From the NCBI GenBank assembly GCA_949738465.1, contig CATJBQ010000250.1, positions 1 through 64,000 on the forward strand: a stretch of 64,000 nucleotides of DNA. The letters are read 5' to 3'. The position numbers and the translations under genes were made by a program. Below are positions 38,568 to 48,297 of the stretch, piece by piece (the first letter of the stretch is position 1; each line of letters starts with the position of its first letter). Source of the stretch: an uncultured Lachnospiraceae bacterium (GTDB taxonomy: Bacteria > Bacillota > Clostridia > Lachnospirales > Lachnospiraceae). A model generated the notes under the pieces. The model was given only the letters and a program-made list of their open reading frames with translations. It did not search any database and was not told the origin of the DNA.

Positions 38568-39167
38568 TAACGTTATAAACCTCCTTCTCGGAAAACTTGT
38601 TCAGAGTTTTTCCTGTTTATATAACCCCGTCTCCGGGTGGTTACCATGTGGTTACTGTATAAGGTAAAAAAAGACGCCATTCCACCGCATGCCAAAAATT
38701 CCAAACGGTACAATAGCGCTCCATGTTCCATGTAGAACAATAATCCCGCATAGATAAGTCTCGTATAAAAAACAAATGCTATCGACACTCACAAGCCCTC
38801 CTGTGAATATCAATAGCGCTCCATGCGAACATGACAGGACAGTGGTGCTGAACCACTCACCCCAAGAATACATCCCCATCACCAGATCTATTCTTTCGGC
38901 AGGATATGCATTCTGCACCGGCATCCGACATGACAATCGTTCCCATCCGGCGTGTACCTCATAACCTGCACCTCTATTGTCTCTCTATGTAGTTGTCAAT
39001 GTCATCGCTCCATCTACGTTCATCATACTACCCATTGAATCTTTCGTCAACCCCTTCATTTCAAAATTTTTTACCAAAAATACAAAGATTTTTTTGGTAA
39101 AAAGTATAAAATTTCAGAAATTTGAAATAATTTTAGAATCATACAAAGAACAGCGATATCAGAAAAG

Positions 39168-39204
39168 TCCCCGGAAACCCTGGCCAAGCCAGGATTCCCG
39201 GGGA
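39168..39204 (-). terminator. GC-rich hairpin downstream of nhaC-like gene
   Basis: CCCCGGAAACCCTGGC/GCCAGGATTCCCGGGG inverted repeat, followed on minus by ACTTTTCT. Confidence 0.6.
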
Positions 39205-39261
39205 AGCCGTGTCACAAACGACACAATTTTTCAAAGATTCTGGCGCATCACACGAAACAGA

Positions 39262-40860
39262 CTATCTGTCTGCCGTAATCCGCTTGATCACAAACAAGGT
39301 TCCAAGGGTAAGGATAATTCCTGCACCCAGGGAGATAATAACATTCTGCGCAAATCCCGCTATGATAAAGCTGACGAAGGAAATTACCGCAACCGTCACC
39401 GCATACGGAATCTGGGTGGAAACATGGTTCAAATGATTGCACTGTGCTCCGGCCGAGGACATAATCGTCGTATCGGAAATCGGTGAGCAGTGGTCGCCGC
39501 AAACCGCGCCGGCCAGACAGGCTGACATACCGATGGCGCCCAGGGGGCTTCCGATCGGGAATACATTGAGGACGATCGGGATCAGGATTCCGAAGGTTCC
39601 CCAAGAGGTACCCGTTGAAAATGCAATCAGGCAGGCAACAATGAAGATGATGGCCGGCAGGAAGTTATTCAACGATCCCGCATTATCCAGCGCCGCCTTT
39701 ACAAAAGCGGAAGAATCCAGCAGATTGGTCACGTTCTTTAAGGAGGTTGCCAGGGTAAGGATCAGGATCGCAGGCACCATGGCGATAAAGCCCTTGGGAA
39801 TGCATTCCATAGCTTCCTTGAAGGTAACCAGTCTTCTTGCCACAAAATAAATGATTACAATTACCAATGCGATAATACCGCCCCAGGGAAGGCCCATGGT
39901 GGCGTCTGTGTTAGCAAATGCGTCTACCAGGCCGATGGAACCGTCATAATCAGCGCCCATGCCTCTTCCGACATAAACCAGCGCAACAATACAAAGTACA
40001 ATCAGCACTATAATGGGAATAACAAGGTCGAACACCCGGCTTCTGCCCTTGGAGGACGCGCTTTCTTCCTCATCGTCTCCCACGCGTTCGCCAGTGGTGA
40101 ACAGGTCTCCCTTTTCCGCGTTCTTCTCATGCAGCTTCATGGGGCCATAGTCAAACTTCATAAGGACAAGACCGATAATGAACACGAAGGTCAGCAGAGA
40201 ATAAAAGTTGTAGGGGATCGCCTGGATAAACAGAGTAATCCCGTTGGTTCCCTCCGGTGTAAAGGAAGAAACTGCCGCCGCCCAGGAGGAAACAGGCGCG
40301 ATCATACAGATCGGAGCCGCCGTGGCATCGATTAAGTACGCAAGCTTTGACCGGGAAATTCTGGGCTTTTCCGTCACCGGACCCACAACCGCCCCACCCG
40401 GCAGGCGGTTGAAGTAATCGTCAACGAAAATAAGGACACCCAGGGCAAAGGTCGCAAGGGAAGCTCCCACCTTCGTCTTCACATGCTTAGATGCCCATTC
40501 GCCGAAAGCCCTCGAACCGCCGGCCTTGTTCAGCAAAGCCACAATAATGCCCAGAAATACCAAAAATGCAAAAATACCCGCGCTGCCGGATACGGCCGGC
40601 ACAATACCTTCTCCCACAACCGCGTCTACCGTGTGGATCGGATTGAAGTTGCTGGACAAAAGACCGCCCACCAGGACACCGATAAACAGGGAGGAATAGG
40701 CTTCCTTTGTTATCAGCGCCAGTCCGATCGCCACAACTGGCGGGAACAGCGACCATAAGGTCCCCACAGGGCTCGTAATGGAACCCGTGAATGCGCAGAT
40801 AATAGCGAAAATAACAATAAACGCTATTATCGCAATCTTAGAGATGATTTTTTTGCTCAT
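39262..40860 (-). CDS. NhaC-family Na+/H+ antiporter
   Basis: YFNRLPGGAVVGPVTEKPRISRSKLAYLIDATAAPICMIAPVSSWAA...FSTGTSWGTFGILIPIVLNVFPIGS...GDHCSPISDTTIMSSAGAQCNHLNHV. Confidence 0.92.
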   Translation of the reverse strand: MSKKIISKIAIIAFIVIFAIICAFTGSITSPVGTLWSLFPPVVAIGLALITKEAYSSLFIGVLVGGLLSSNFNPIHTVDAVVGEGIVPAVSGSAGIFAFLVFLGIIVALLNKAGGSRAFGEWASKHVKTKVGASLATFALGVLIFVDDYFNRLPGGAVVGPVTEKPRISRSKLAYLIDATAAPICMIAPVSSWAAAVSSFTPEGTNGITLFIQAIPYNFYSLLTFVFIIGLVLMKFDYGPMKLHEKNAEKGDLFTTGERVGDDEEESASSKGRSRVFDLVIPIIVLIVLCIVALVYVGRGMGADYDGSIGLVDAFANTDATMGLPWGGIIALVIVIIYFVARRLVTFKEAMECIPKGFIAMVPAILILTLATSLKNVTNLLDSSAFVKAALDNAGSLNNFLPAIIFIVACLIAFSTGTSWGTFGILIPIVLNVFPIGSPLGAIGMSACLAGAVCGDHCSPISDTTIMSSAGAQCNHLNHVSTQIPYAVTVAVISFVSFIIAGFAQNVIISLGAGIILTLGTLFVIKRITADR

Positions 40861-41092
40861 AAAAATCCCCTTTCTCCAAACACATTTGTTTTATAAAATT
40901 TTTAGAAAAAACTCTGAACAATTTTATTATAATCCATAAATTGCATAAAGTAAATGGTAAATTGAAACTTTTATTGGGTAACATCCACAAACCCGCCAAA
41001 AATGGGCAAATATTGTTTTACAAATTCTTAAATCCATATTATAGTCTATAGCGTTCAGAGTTTTTCCATCCAAAAAAATTTTGGAGGTTTTT

Positions 41093-41932
41093 ATGGATTG
41101 GAATGCAGGTATATGGTCAATTATACCACCGATTATTGCCATTATTTTGGCGCTTCTCACCAAGGAGGTTGTATTCTCCCTGATTCTTGTATCCTGTCGG
41201 GTACTGTGATTTATTCCGTGATGACCGGTTTTGGCTTCATGGGAATCTTTGACGCTTTTGTAACCCTGATGAGCGTCAAGCTTTCCCGGAAGGCTGGCCT
41301 ACAGCATCGACGCTACCGCTGCGCCGGTCTGCATTATCGCCCCCATTTCTTCCTAGGCGGCCTCTGTGATTTCCTATTATCCGGAAAATGCCGAAAGCGG
41401 CATGGCGGCTTTCTTAAGCTCCATTCCCATGAACCTGTACGCAGTGCTGACCCTGTTTATGGTGTTCTGGATGGCCCTTAAGAAGAATTCCGAGTACGGC
41501 CCCATGGCAAAAGCAGAGCTGCAGGCTGCCACCACCGGCGAGCTGGGCGCCATCGACAGCAGCGAGGCCGAGGATGAATTCAACAAGGTAACCAAGAAGA
41601 ATTCCAACGGGCGCGTGTCCGACCTGGTGATCCCCATTGTAGTGCTGATTGTGCTGTCCATTCTTTCCATGCTTTTTGTGGGCGGCTCCTGGGACGGAAC
41701 CGGAAAATCCCTCTTTGATGCCTTCGGCGACACCGATACCGGCTACGCCCTGGCGCTCAGCGCATTCATGACGTTGAGCGTTACGTTTATTTACTATCTG
41801 CTGCGCCGTGTGCTCAACTTCAAGGAATACTTCGGGTGCATCAACCAGGGGGTAAAATCCATGGTTCCCGCCTGCGTGATCCTGCCCAGGGTATGGGGCG
41901 TAGACAAGATTCTGGATAAAACTGCGGCTTAA
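41093..41932 (+). pseudogene. Decayed second NhaC-family antiporter
   Basis: MDWNAGIWSIIPPIIAIILALLTKE in one frame, then stops/frameshifts, SIDATAAPVCIIAPISS*AASV..., then PMNLYAVLTLFMVFWMALKKNSEYGPMAKAE...DLVIPIVVLIVLSILSMLFVGG; C-terminal half missing. Confidence 0.85.
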
Positions 41933-41969
41933 AGGGATTGTCTCGAACTGATGTTCTGTTTGTGTTCAT

Positions 41970-42004
41970 AGAAAAAGATGGCTGCCTGCAGCCATCTTTT
42001 TCTG
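41970..42004. terminator. Bidirectional terminator AGAAAAAGATGGCTGC-CT-GCAGCCATCTTTTTCT
   Basis: Long perfect inverted repeat with A/T-tract flanks between convergent genes. Confidence 0.9.
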
Positions 42005-42021
42005 TGATGTTTTCCCACCGT

Positions 42022-43695
42022 TCAAAAATATGGAATCTCCTCCGGCCCGTCTTCCGGCACGGGCATTTCTCCCGCCCCAGAAACGCTCTGCCTTGCAGCC
42101 AGCTTCACCAGCTCCAGAAAGTGGGCCACCTCCTGGTTGGCTTCATAATCGATGCCCTCCCACAGAGACATCAGATGATCATAAGAGCTGTTCCCCTTAT
42201 TTTCACTGTCCTTAAGCACCATGGCAAATTCCGCCACGGAGGAGGACAAAAGCATCCCCGCCTCCCGCAGATCCTTCCGGTAGATTTCCTTTCCAAAGGC
42301 ATACTCCAGCTCCCGGGCTGTCTCTGCCCCCGGATCCTTATAGCGGATCCGGAAGGTTCCCCATTCCTTCCCCGTCTCCCCCTCTGCGGGAGTCACGGTC
42401 TGATATTTCAATCCGTCTTCCTCCGCATCCGCGGATCCGGCCCAGACCACCTCATATAGGGCCGTCACCCGGTGGCCTGCTCCCAGCTCGCCGGCATCCT
42501 TCGCATCGTCCCGGAATTCCTCGGCAGACATCAGGCGGTTTTCATAGCCCAGAAGCCGGTAGGAAGAAATCCATGCCGAGTTAAATTCCATCTGCAGCTT
42601 CACATCCTCCGCCACCGTCACCAGGGTGCTTCCCATCTGCTCCACCAGCATGCGCCTGGCCTCCATCAGGGAATCTATGTAACCGTAATTCCCGTTGCCG
42701 TAATCCGCCAGCGCCTCCATCTTATTGTCCTTCAGATTCCCCTGGCCGAAGCCCAGCACCGACAGATATACGCCGCCCCTTTTTTTCTCCTCGATCAGAG
42801 TCTTAAGGCCGCTCTCACTGGTGGTCCCGATATTGAGGTCCCCGTCTGTGGCAAGGATCACCCGGTTGATGCCACCCTCCACAAAATACCGTTCCGCAAT
42901 GGCATACGCCGTCTCAATCCCGTCGCTTCCGTTGGTGCCGCCGCCCGCTTCTAAGCACTGGATTGCCTCCATAATCTCATCCTTCTGATCCCCCCGGGCT
43001 CCCTCCAGCACCACCTCATCCCCGCTGGCATAAGTCACCACAGAGATCCGGTCCTTCTCCCCCAAGCTGTCTGTCAGCATCCCGAAGGCCTGCTTTACCA
43101 GGGGCAGCTTATCCGGATCCTCCATGGAGCCCGACACGTCCAGCAAAAATACAAGATTGGTTCCCGGCGTCTCCCCAAAATCAATTTCCCCGGTACGGAT
43201 CCCCACCCGGATCAGCCCGTGCTCCGGCTGCCAGGGGCAGTCCGTCCCGTCGATGGTAACGCCAAACACCTCATCCTGCCCTGGAAGACGGTAGTCATAG
43301 CGGAAATAATTGACCATCTCCTCCAGCCGCACCGCTCCCTGGGGAATCTCCTCCGGCGTCCTCCCCTGCTGGAGCATCCGGCGCACATTGCTGTAGGAGG
43401 CGGTGTCCACATCCGCCGCGAAGGTGGAAAGAGGCTGATTCGTGACCCGGACAAATCCGTTTTCCCGGACAGCGCTGTACTCCTCGGTCTCCCACTCCTG
43501 GGGGCTCTCCATATCAAAAACCACAAAGTTTTCTTCTGCCTTGGGGCTTTCTGCCCCATCCGCAGCATACTCTGTGCCGGACTCCCCGGCGCCGTTCCTG
43601 CCACTGGCATCCTTGCGTCCCATCCCGCAGCCCGCCAGGGCCGATACCACCATACATCCTGCCATCAAACCCGAAACCATACGCATCTTTTTCAT
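42022..43695 (-). CDS. VWA-domain lipoprotein (YfbK-like)
   Basis: MKKMRMVSGLMAGCMVVSALAGCGMG; NLVFLLDVSGSMEDPDKLPLVKQAFGMLTDSL (MIDAS DxSGS); YSNVRRMLQQGRTPEEIPQGAVRLEEMVNYFRYDY. Confidence 0.92.
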   Translation of the reverse strand: MKKMRMVSGLMAGCMVVSALAGCGMGRKDASGRNGAGESGTEYAADGAESPKAEENFVVFDMESPQEWETEEYSAVRENGFVRVTNQPLSTFAADVDTASYSNVRRMLQQGRTPEEIPQGAVRLEEMVNYFRYDYRLPGQDEVFGVTIDGTDCPWQPEHGLIRVGIRTGEIDFGETPGTNLVFLLDVSGSMEDPDKLPLVKQAFGMLTDSLGEKDRISVVTYASGDEVVLEGARGDQKDEIMEAIQCLEAGGGTNGSDGIETAYAIAERYFVEGGINRVILATDGDLNIGTTSESGLKTLIEEKKRGGVYLSVLGFGQGNLKDNKMEALADYGNGNYGYIDSLMEARRMLVEQMGSTLVTVAEDVKLQMEFNSAWISSYRLLGYENRLMSAEEFRDDAKDAGELGAGHRVTALYEVVWAGSADAEEDGLKYQTVTPAEGETGKEWGTFRIRYKDPGAETARELEYAFGKEIYRKDLREAGMLLSSSVAEFAMVLKDSENKGNSSYDHLMSLWEGIDYEANQEVAHFLELVKLAARQSVSGAGEMPVPEDGPEEIPYF

Positions 43696-43714
43696 AAGAA
43701 TCCCTCCTTGATCA

Positions 43715-43726
43715 GAACATTTGTTC
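43715..43726. promoter_or_regulatory. Candidate LexA/SOS box GAACATTTGTTC
   Basis: AGAACATTTGTTCT 20 bp upstream of the VWA gene start; GAAC-N4-GTTC. Confidence 0.4.
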
Positions 43727-43783
43727 TCTTGAAACCGTTCCTTTTCTATCCTTTGTGATAGATACGCACAGCACCTGGCAAAT

Positions 43784-44488
43784 TTATGGTAAAATCTCCA
43801 GAATTTTTAAATTTTCTTCCTCCACGTCCAGCAATACACGTAAGCTTCCGGAAAAATCCTCCTCCCCGTAAGCGTCTCCCTCGTAAAACAAGGTGACCCG
43901 TTCTCCTTCCTCAAACCAGTTTTCCTCAGACCAGAGGATCTGGCCGGTCACCAGATAGCCCTCCAGCGTGGTCTGCACCTGCTCTGCCAAAAGCTCCACC
44001 TCCAGATGAAATTCCTCCTCTGCCGCTCCGTCCGCCCATGGGGCCAAAGGATCCGATCCCCCATTCGCAGCCTCCGCCTTGTCGGCGGCCGCCCCGCTTT
44101 CCCCGGCCGCCTGGTTCTTGTCAGCCGCCCCGCTTTCTCCGGACGCCTGGTATCCCGCATCCATAGGCGCCTCGCTGTCCGCCTCCATAGGCGCCTCCAT
44201 GGATGCATTGCCTCCGTCATAGGATTTGACGCCGCCCGACAGAAACTGCCAGGCCGGAAATACCAGAAGCGCCACAGCCAGCATGGCCGCCATTGCGCCA
44301 ATGTAACGCAGCCAGCGTACCTTTTTCTTCCCCGGACCTACGGCCCCTTCTCCCTGGAACAGGTCCGCATCCCGGACCGGCGTCCTCGGTGCAAGATTTC
44401 CTTCTATTTTTTTCCAGAGGTCAGGAATTTCCTTCATTTTTTCCTCTTTATACAAAGCTTCAATCTCTTTGTCTGATAATTCCTTCAT
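43784..44488 (-). CDS. Single-pass membrane protein, probable anti-sigma factor
   Basis: Overlaps sigma gene; cytosolic N-term, TM WLRYIGAMAAMLAVALLVFPAWQFLSGG, Ala/Gly-rich extracellular repeats. Confidence 0.65.
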   Translation of the reverse strand: MKELSDKEIEALYKEEKMKEIPDLWKKIEGNLAPRTPVRDADLFQGEGAVGPGKKKVRWLRYIGAMAAMLAVALLVFPAWQFLSGGVKSYDGGNASMEAPMEADSEAPMDAGYQASGESGAADKNQAAGESGAAADKAEAANGGSDPLAPWADGAAEEEFHLEVELLAEQVQTTLEGYLVTGQILWSEENWFEEGERVTLFYEGDAYGEEDFSGSLRVLLDVEEENLKILEILP

Positions 44489-45045
44489 CCCCGCACCTCC
44501 TTTTTGACATTATAAAATGCTCTCAACTGGGCAATCCCCTGCCGGTACAGCCAGGAAACCGTGCCCAGGGGCTTTCCCAGCACATTTGCAATCTCCTGGA
44601 AGGTCATGTCCCCTAGGATTTTTAAGTCCAGCACCTCACGCTGGGCCGATTTCAAGCCCGCCATAACCTCCTGCACGGTGAGGTCCCCCACCAGCTCCTC
44701 CGCAAAGCTTCCCGTTTCCCCATAGCCTTTGCCATTCTCTGCCGTTATGGCTTCCTCCTCTGCCGGAAGCTCCCGTCCCCGTCTCCGCAGATGGTCGACG
44801 GCCATATGCCGGGCAATGGAGGCCATCCAGCCCTTGTGCCTGCCGCCAGGCCGGTAGCTGTCCGCCTTCTCCCACAGCCGGATGAAAAAATCCGACGTCA
44901 GGTCCTGGGCGTCCTCCCGCTGCCGGGTCAGCTCATAAACCACCGAATAGATCAACCCCACGTATGCCTCGTAAATCCTCCTGAGGCCCTCCTTATCTCC
45001 CTGCCGGATCCTTTGGATGCAGGCTTCAAATTCTTCTTCCCTCAC
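44485..45045 (-). CDS. RNA polymerase sigma-70 factor, ECF type
   Basis: LIYSVVYELTRQREDAQDLTSDFFIRLWEKA (region 2); VQEVMAGLKSAQREVLDLKILGDMTFQEIANVLGKPLGTVSWLYRQGIAQLR (region 4). Confidence 0.94.
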   Translation of the reverse strand: MREEEFEACIQRIRQGDKEGLRRIYEAYVGLIYSVVYELTRQREDAQDLTSDFFIRLWEKADSYRPGGRHKGWMASIARHMAVDHLRRRGRELPAEEEAITAENGKGYGETGSFAEELVGDLTVQEVMAGLKSAQREVLDLKILGDMTFQEIANVLGKPLGTVSWLYRQGIAQLRAFYNVKKEVRG

Positions 45046-45135
45046 TGCGCTTCCTCCAAAATCGTGCTCCTGTAAACGATACGTTTTTTCCTGTCCGGAT
45101 TTATGCGTATTCTTAAAGAAACTTTATCACACTTC

Positions 45136-45164
45136 TTGAAAAAGTACAATCAGAAGCGTATAAT
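45136..45164 (+). promoter_or_regulatory. Sigma-A promoter TTGAAA-N17-TATAAT for asnA
   Basis: TTGAAAAAGTACAATCAGAAGCGTATAAT upstream of the asnA start. Confidence 0.75.
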
Positions 45165-45182
45165 CAATGTTAATTCAACAGC

Positions 45183-46211
45183 ATGAAAGGACATTACATT
45201 ATGGAATCAATGATTATACCCAAAGCTTATGAACCTCATCTGGATCTGCATGATACCCAGATTGCCATCAAGACCGTCAAGGATTTCTTTCAGAACCTGC
45301 TGTCACAGCGTCTGAACCTTGCCCGGGTCTCCGCGCCGCTTTTTGTGGATCCCGCTTCCGGCCTGAACGATAACCTGAACGGCGTGGAGCGTCCCGTCAC
45401 CTTCGGCATCCGGGAGCAAGGGGAAAAGCAGGCGGAGATCGTCCACTCCCTTGCCAAGTGGAAACGTTACGCCCTTAAGAAATACGGTTTTTCCGTGGGG
45501 GAGGGTCTTTATACCGATATGAACGCCATCCGGCGGGATGAGGATACCGACAACATCCACTCCATTTTTGTAGATCAGTGGGATTGGGAGAAAATTATCA
45601 CCAGAGAGCAGCGCACCTTCGACACCTTGAAGGATACGGTCCGCACCGTCTACAAGGTCCTTCGGAAAACAGAAAAATATATGGCGATCCAGTACGATTA
45701 CATCGAGGAGCTCCTGCCTCACGATATCTTTTTCATTACGTCCCAGGAGCTGGAGGATCTGTTCCCGGAATATACGCCCAGGGAACGGGAATACTACATT
45801 GCCAAAGCCAAGGGCGCTGTCTGCATCATGCAGATCGGCGACGTGCTGGAATCCGGTCAGAGCCATGACGGCCGCGCGCCGGACTATGACGACTGGGCGC
45901 TGAACGCGGATATTATCGTCTACTACCCGGTATTGGACATTGCCCTGGAGCTGTCCTCCATGGGAATTCGGGTGGACCGGGAGGCGCTTCTTTCCCAGCT
46001 TGAGAAGGCCGGCTGCCCCGAACGGGCACAGCTCCCCTTCCAGAAGGCGGTTCTCGACGAGACGCTGCCCTTCACCATCGGCGGCGGAATCGGTCAGTCC
46101 CGGATCTGCATGTTTTTCCTGCGCAAGGCCCACATCGGAGAGGTCCAGTCCTCCCTCTGGCCCCAGAAGATGGTGGAGACGGCCCAGGCCCATGGGATCC
46201 CGCTTTTGTAG
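45183..46211 (+). CDS. asnA: Aspartate--ammonia ligase
   Basis: IPKAYEPHLDLHDTQIAIKTVKDFFQNLLSQRLNLARVSAPLFVDPASGLNDNLNGVERPVTF...GGGIGQSRICMFFLRKAHIGEVQ; start probably Met at 45183 or 45201. Confidence 0.96.
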   Translation: MKGHYIMESMIIPKAYEPHLDLHDTQIAIKTVKDFFQNLLSQRLNLARVSAPLFVDPASGLNDNLNGVERPVTFGIREQGEKQAEIVHSLAKWKRYALKKYGFSVGEGLYTDMNAIRRDEDTDNIHSIFVDQWDWEKIITREQRTFDTLKDTVRTVYKVLRKTEKYMAIQYDYIEELLPHDIFFITSQELEDLFPEYTPREREYYIAKAKGAVCIMQIGDVLESGQSHDGRAPDYDDWALNADIIVYYPVLDIALELSSMGIRVDREALLSQLEKAGCPERAQLPFQKAVLDETLPFTIGGGIGQSRICMFFLRKAHIGEVQSSLWPQKMVETAQAHGIPLL

Positions 46212-46263
46212 GGGCAGTTCCATTTTCAGAAGCATTTCCCCAGGCCAACGCCCGGAGAATGTC

Positions 46264-46294
46264 AAAAGGGGCTTTTCAGCCCCTTTTTCTTTTT
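46264..46294 (+). terminator. Rho-independent terminator AAAAGGGGCTTTTCAGCCCCTTTTTCTTTTT
   Basis: GC stem plus T-tract 3' of asnA. Confidence 0.88.
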
Positions 46295-46300
46295 ACTATT

Positions 46301-48259
46301 TTACAGAGAAGACTCCACAATCAATCCCTCCCGGTAAGCCGCAAGCAGTTGTTCCAGATCGGATATTACCTCCCGGATCTCCTTGCCGCCGTCGGTATCT
46401 GCCACCGTGATCCTCCTGGCGGTATGCTGCACCACCACCATATGGGAATGGATATCGCTTTCGTTCTGCACCGCCTTTTCAACGGATTCAAAGGGCTCAT
46501 GGGCAGCCAGCAGCAGCCCGTAGGAATTGTAGATTAAGGTATAGCCCGCAATTCCCGTCTTGGGCTGATAAGCCTTGGAAAAACCGCCGTCGATGATCAG
46601 AAGCTTTCCGTTGCATTTGACCGGAGATTCCCCCTTTTTTGATTCCACCGGAATATGCCCGTTAATGATATGGGAATCCTCCACCGGGAGGCCGAACTCC
46701 ACCAGGATCCTGTTGACGGTCTCCTCCTGCTCGATCAGCCGGTAGTAAGGATTCTTCGGCTCCTGATGGGTACTCTTGTCCGCCACAAAGTACCGCTCAA
46801 AGGTAGTCATTTTCGATTTGCCAAACACCGGGGAATCCGGGTGCTTCCAGATAAACCACAGGATATCCAGCCCCTTCTGCTTCTCCTCCGGCTCCAGGGA
46901 AAAATATCCCTTTCTGGCGTAGTGCTCCAGCACGTCGTACAGCTCCTTGCCGCTGTATTTTGTCCCGAAAATATCCACCTCCTTAAAGGTGCCGTTCTCG
47001 TTAAAGGGAACGCAGCCATGATACAGAAGGTTTCCGTTATAAACCTTATAGAGGCTCCCCTTGGCGTAAAGGAACCGGATATGGCGCTGCAGACGCTCAC
47101 AGTTGATAAAAGCATGGGTCAGCCGCTCCACCACATCCGCCTCCTCCGGCGTCAACTCATAAGGATGCGAAAGGTCCAGGGTGGGGAAGGTCTTCTCCCG
47201 CAGGGGATAGGCCACCCCTTCCACCGTAGCCGTACCCTTTTCCAGATCGATCTTATCCAGCAAAAGCCGGTGCTCCATCTGAAACTGAGGTCTGCGCAGA
47301 ATCAACTGCCCCTCCAGCTTAAACTGGATGATGGAAATGGCCTTGTGCATCCGCTCGTCCAGCATGACCTCCTTCAGGTCATATTCATCCTCCCGGTAAT
47401 CCAGCTTGAAGGCCTCGCAGCTATCATTGGCATACACATTCATGGCCAGGCGGGCCAGCGGGATCAGATTGATGCCGTAGCCCTCCTCCAGAATATTCAG
47501 ATTCCCATATTTGGCGGAAATGCGGATCACATTGGCAATGCAGCAGGGATTCCCGGCCGCCGCTCCCATCCACAGCACATCGTGGTTGCCCCACTGGATA
47601 TCCACCGAATGATGCGCCATCAGCGTATCCATAATCAGATGGGGATAAGGTCCCCGGTCAAAAATATCCCCCACCACATGGAGATGGTCCACCACAAAAC
47701 GCCGGATCAGATTGCACAGGGCAACAATCAGCTCCGGCGCACGTTTGGTTCTTATCACAGTGCGGATTATCTCATTGTAATACGCCTCCTGGTCCGACAT
47801 ATCCGCCCGTCCCGTAATCAATTCCTCAATCACATAGGCAAAATCCCTGGGCATGGCTTTTCGTACCTTGGAACGGGTATATTTGGAGGAGGCCACCTTG
47901 CAGATCCGCACCAGCCGGTAGATCGTCACCTTATACCAATCCTCGATATTTTCCTCCTTCTTCTGTACCTGCTCCAGCTTCAATTCCGGATAATAGATCA
48001 GCGTGGCCATGGCCTTTTTCTCCGAAACGGAAAAATTATTGCCAAACTCTTCCTCGATCTTGCGCTTGATGGCCCCGGAACCGTTTTTCAGAACATGCTG
48101 GAACTGCTCATACTCCCCGTGAATGTCCGTGATAAAATGCTCCGTGCCCTTGGGCAGGCTTAAAATTGCCTGAAGGTTGATAATCTCCGTGGCCGCCGCC
48201 GCGATACTGGGGTACTGCTTTGCCAGCCCCTTCAGATACCTCAATTCCGTTTCCTGCAT
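46301..48259 (-). CDS. fbp: Fructose-1,6-bisphosphatase class III
   Basis: FITDIHGEYEQFQHVLKNGSGAIKRKI...VVGDIFDRGPYPHLIMDTLMAHHSVDIQWGNHDVLWMGAAAG. Confidence 0.96.
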   Translation of the reverse strand: MQETELRYLKGLAKQYPSIAAAATEIINLQAILSLPKGTEHFITDIHGEYEQFQHVLKNGSGAIKRKIEEEFGNNFSVSEKKAMATLIYYPELKLEQVQKKEENIEDWYKVTIYRLVRICKVASSKYTRSKVRKAMPRDFAYVIEELITGRADMSDQEAYYNEIIRTVIRTKRAPELIVALCNLIRRFVVDHLHVVGDIFDRGPYPHLIMDTLMAHHSVDIQWGNHDVLWMGAAAGNPCCIANVIRISAKYGNLNILEEGYGINLIPLARLAMNVYANDSCEAFKLDYREDEYDLKEVMLDERMHKAISIIQFKLEGQLILRRPQFQMEHRLLLDKIDLEKGTATVEGVAYPLREKTFPTLDLSHPYELTPEEADVVERLTHAFINCERLQRHIRFLYAKGSLYKVYNGNLLYHGCVPFNENGTFKEVDIFGTKYSGKELYDVLEHYARKGYFSLEPEEKQKGLDILWFIWKHPDSPVFGKSKMTTFERYFVADKSTHQEPKNPYYRLIEQEETVNRILVEFGLPVEDSHIINGHIPVESKKGESPVKCNGKLLIIDGGFSKAYQPKTGIAGYTLIYNSYGLLLAAHEPFESVEKAVQNESDIHSHMVVVQHTARRITVADTDGGKEIREVISDLEQLLAAYREGLIVESSL

Positions 48260-48297
48260 CCCCTGATCCCCCTTATTTTTCTGTATTCGTAAAATCC

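Noticed and set aside
45303-46265. 320-aa minus-strand ORF
   Set aside because: Antisense to asnA, which has its own promoter, terminator and clear homology.
46655-48163. 502-aa plus-strand ORF
   Set aside because: Antisense to fbp, low-complexity His/Leu/Gln-rich composition, no recognisable family; frame shadow of a GC-rich gene.
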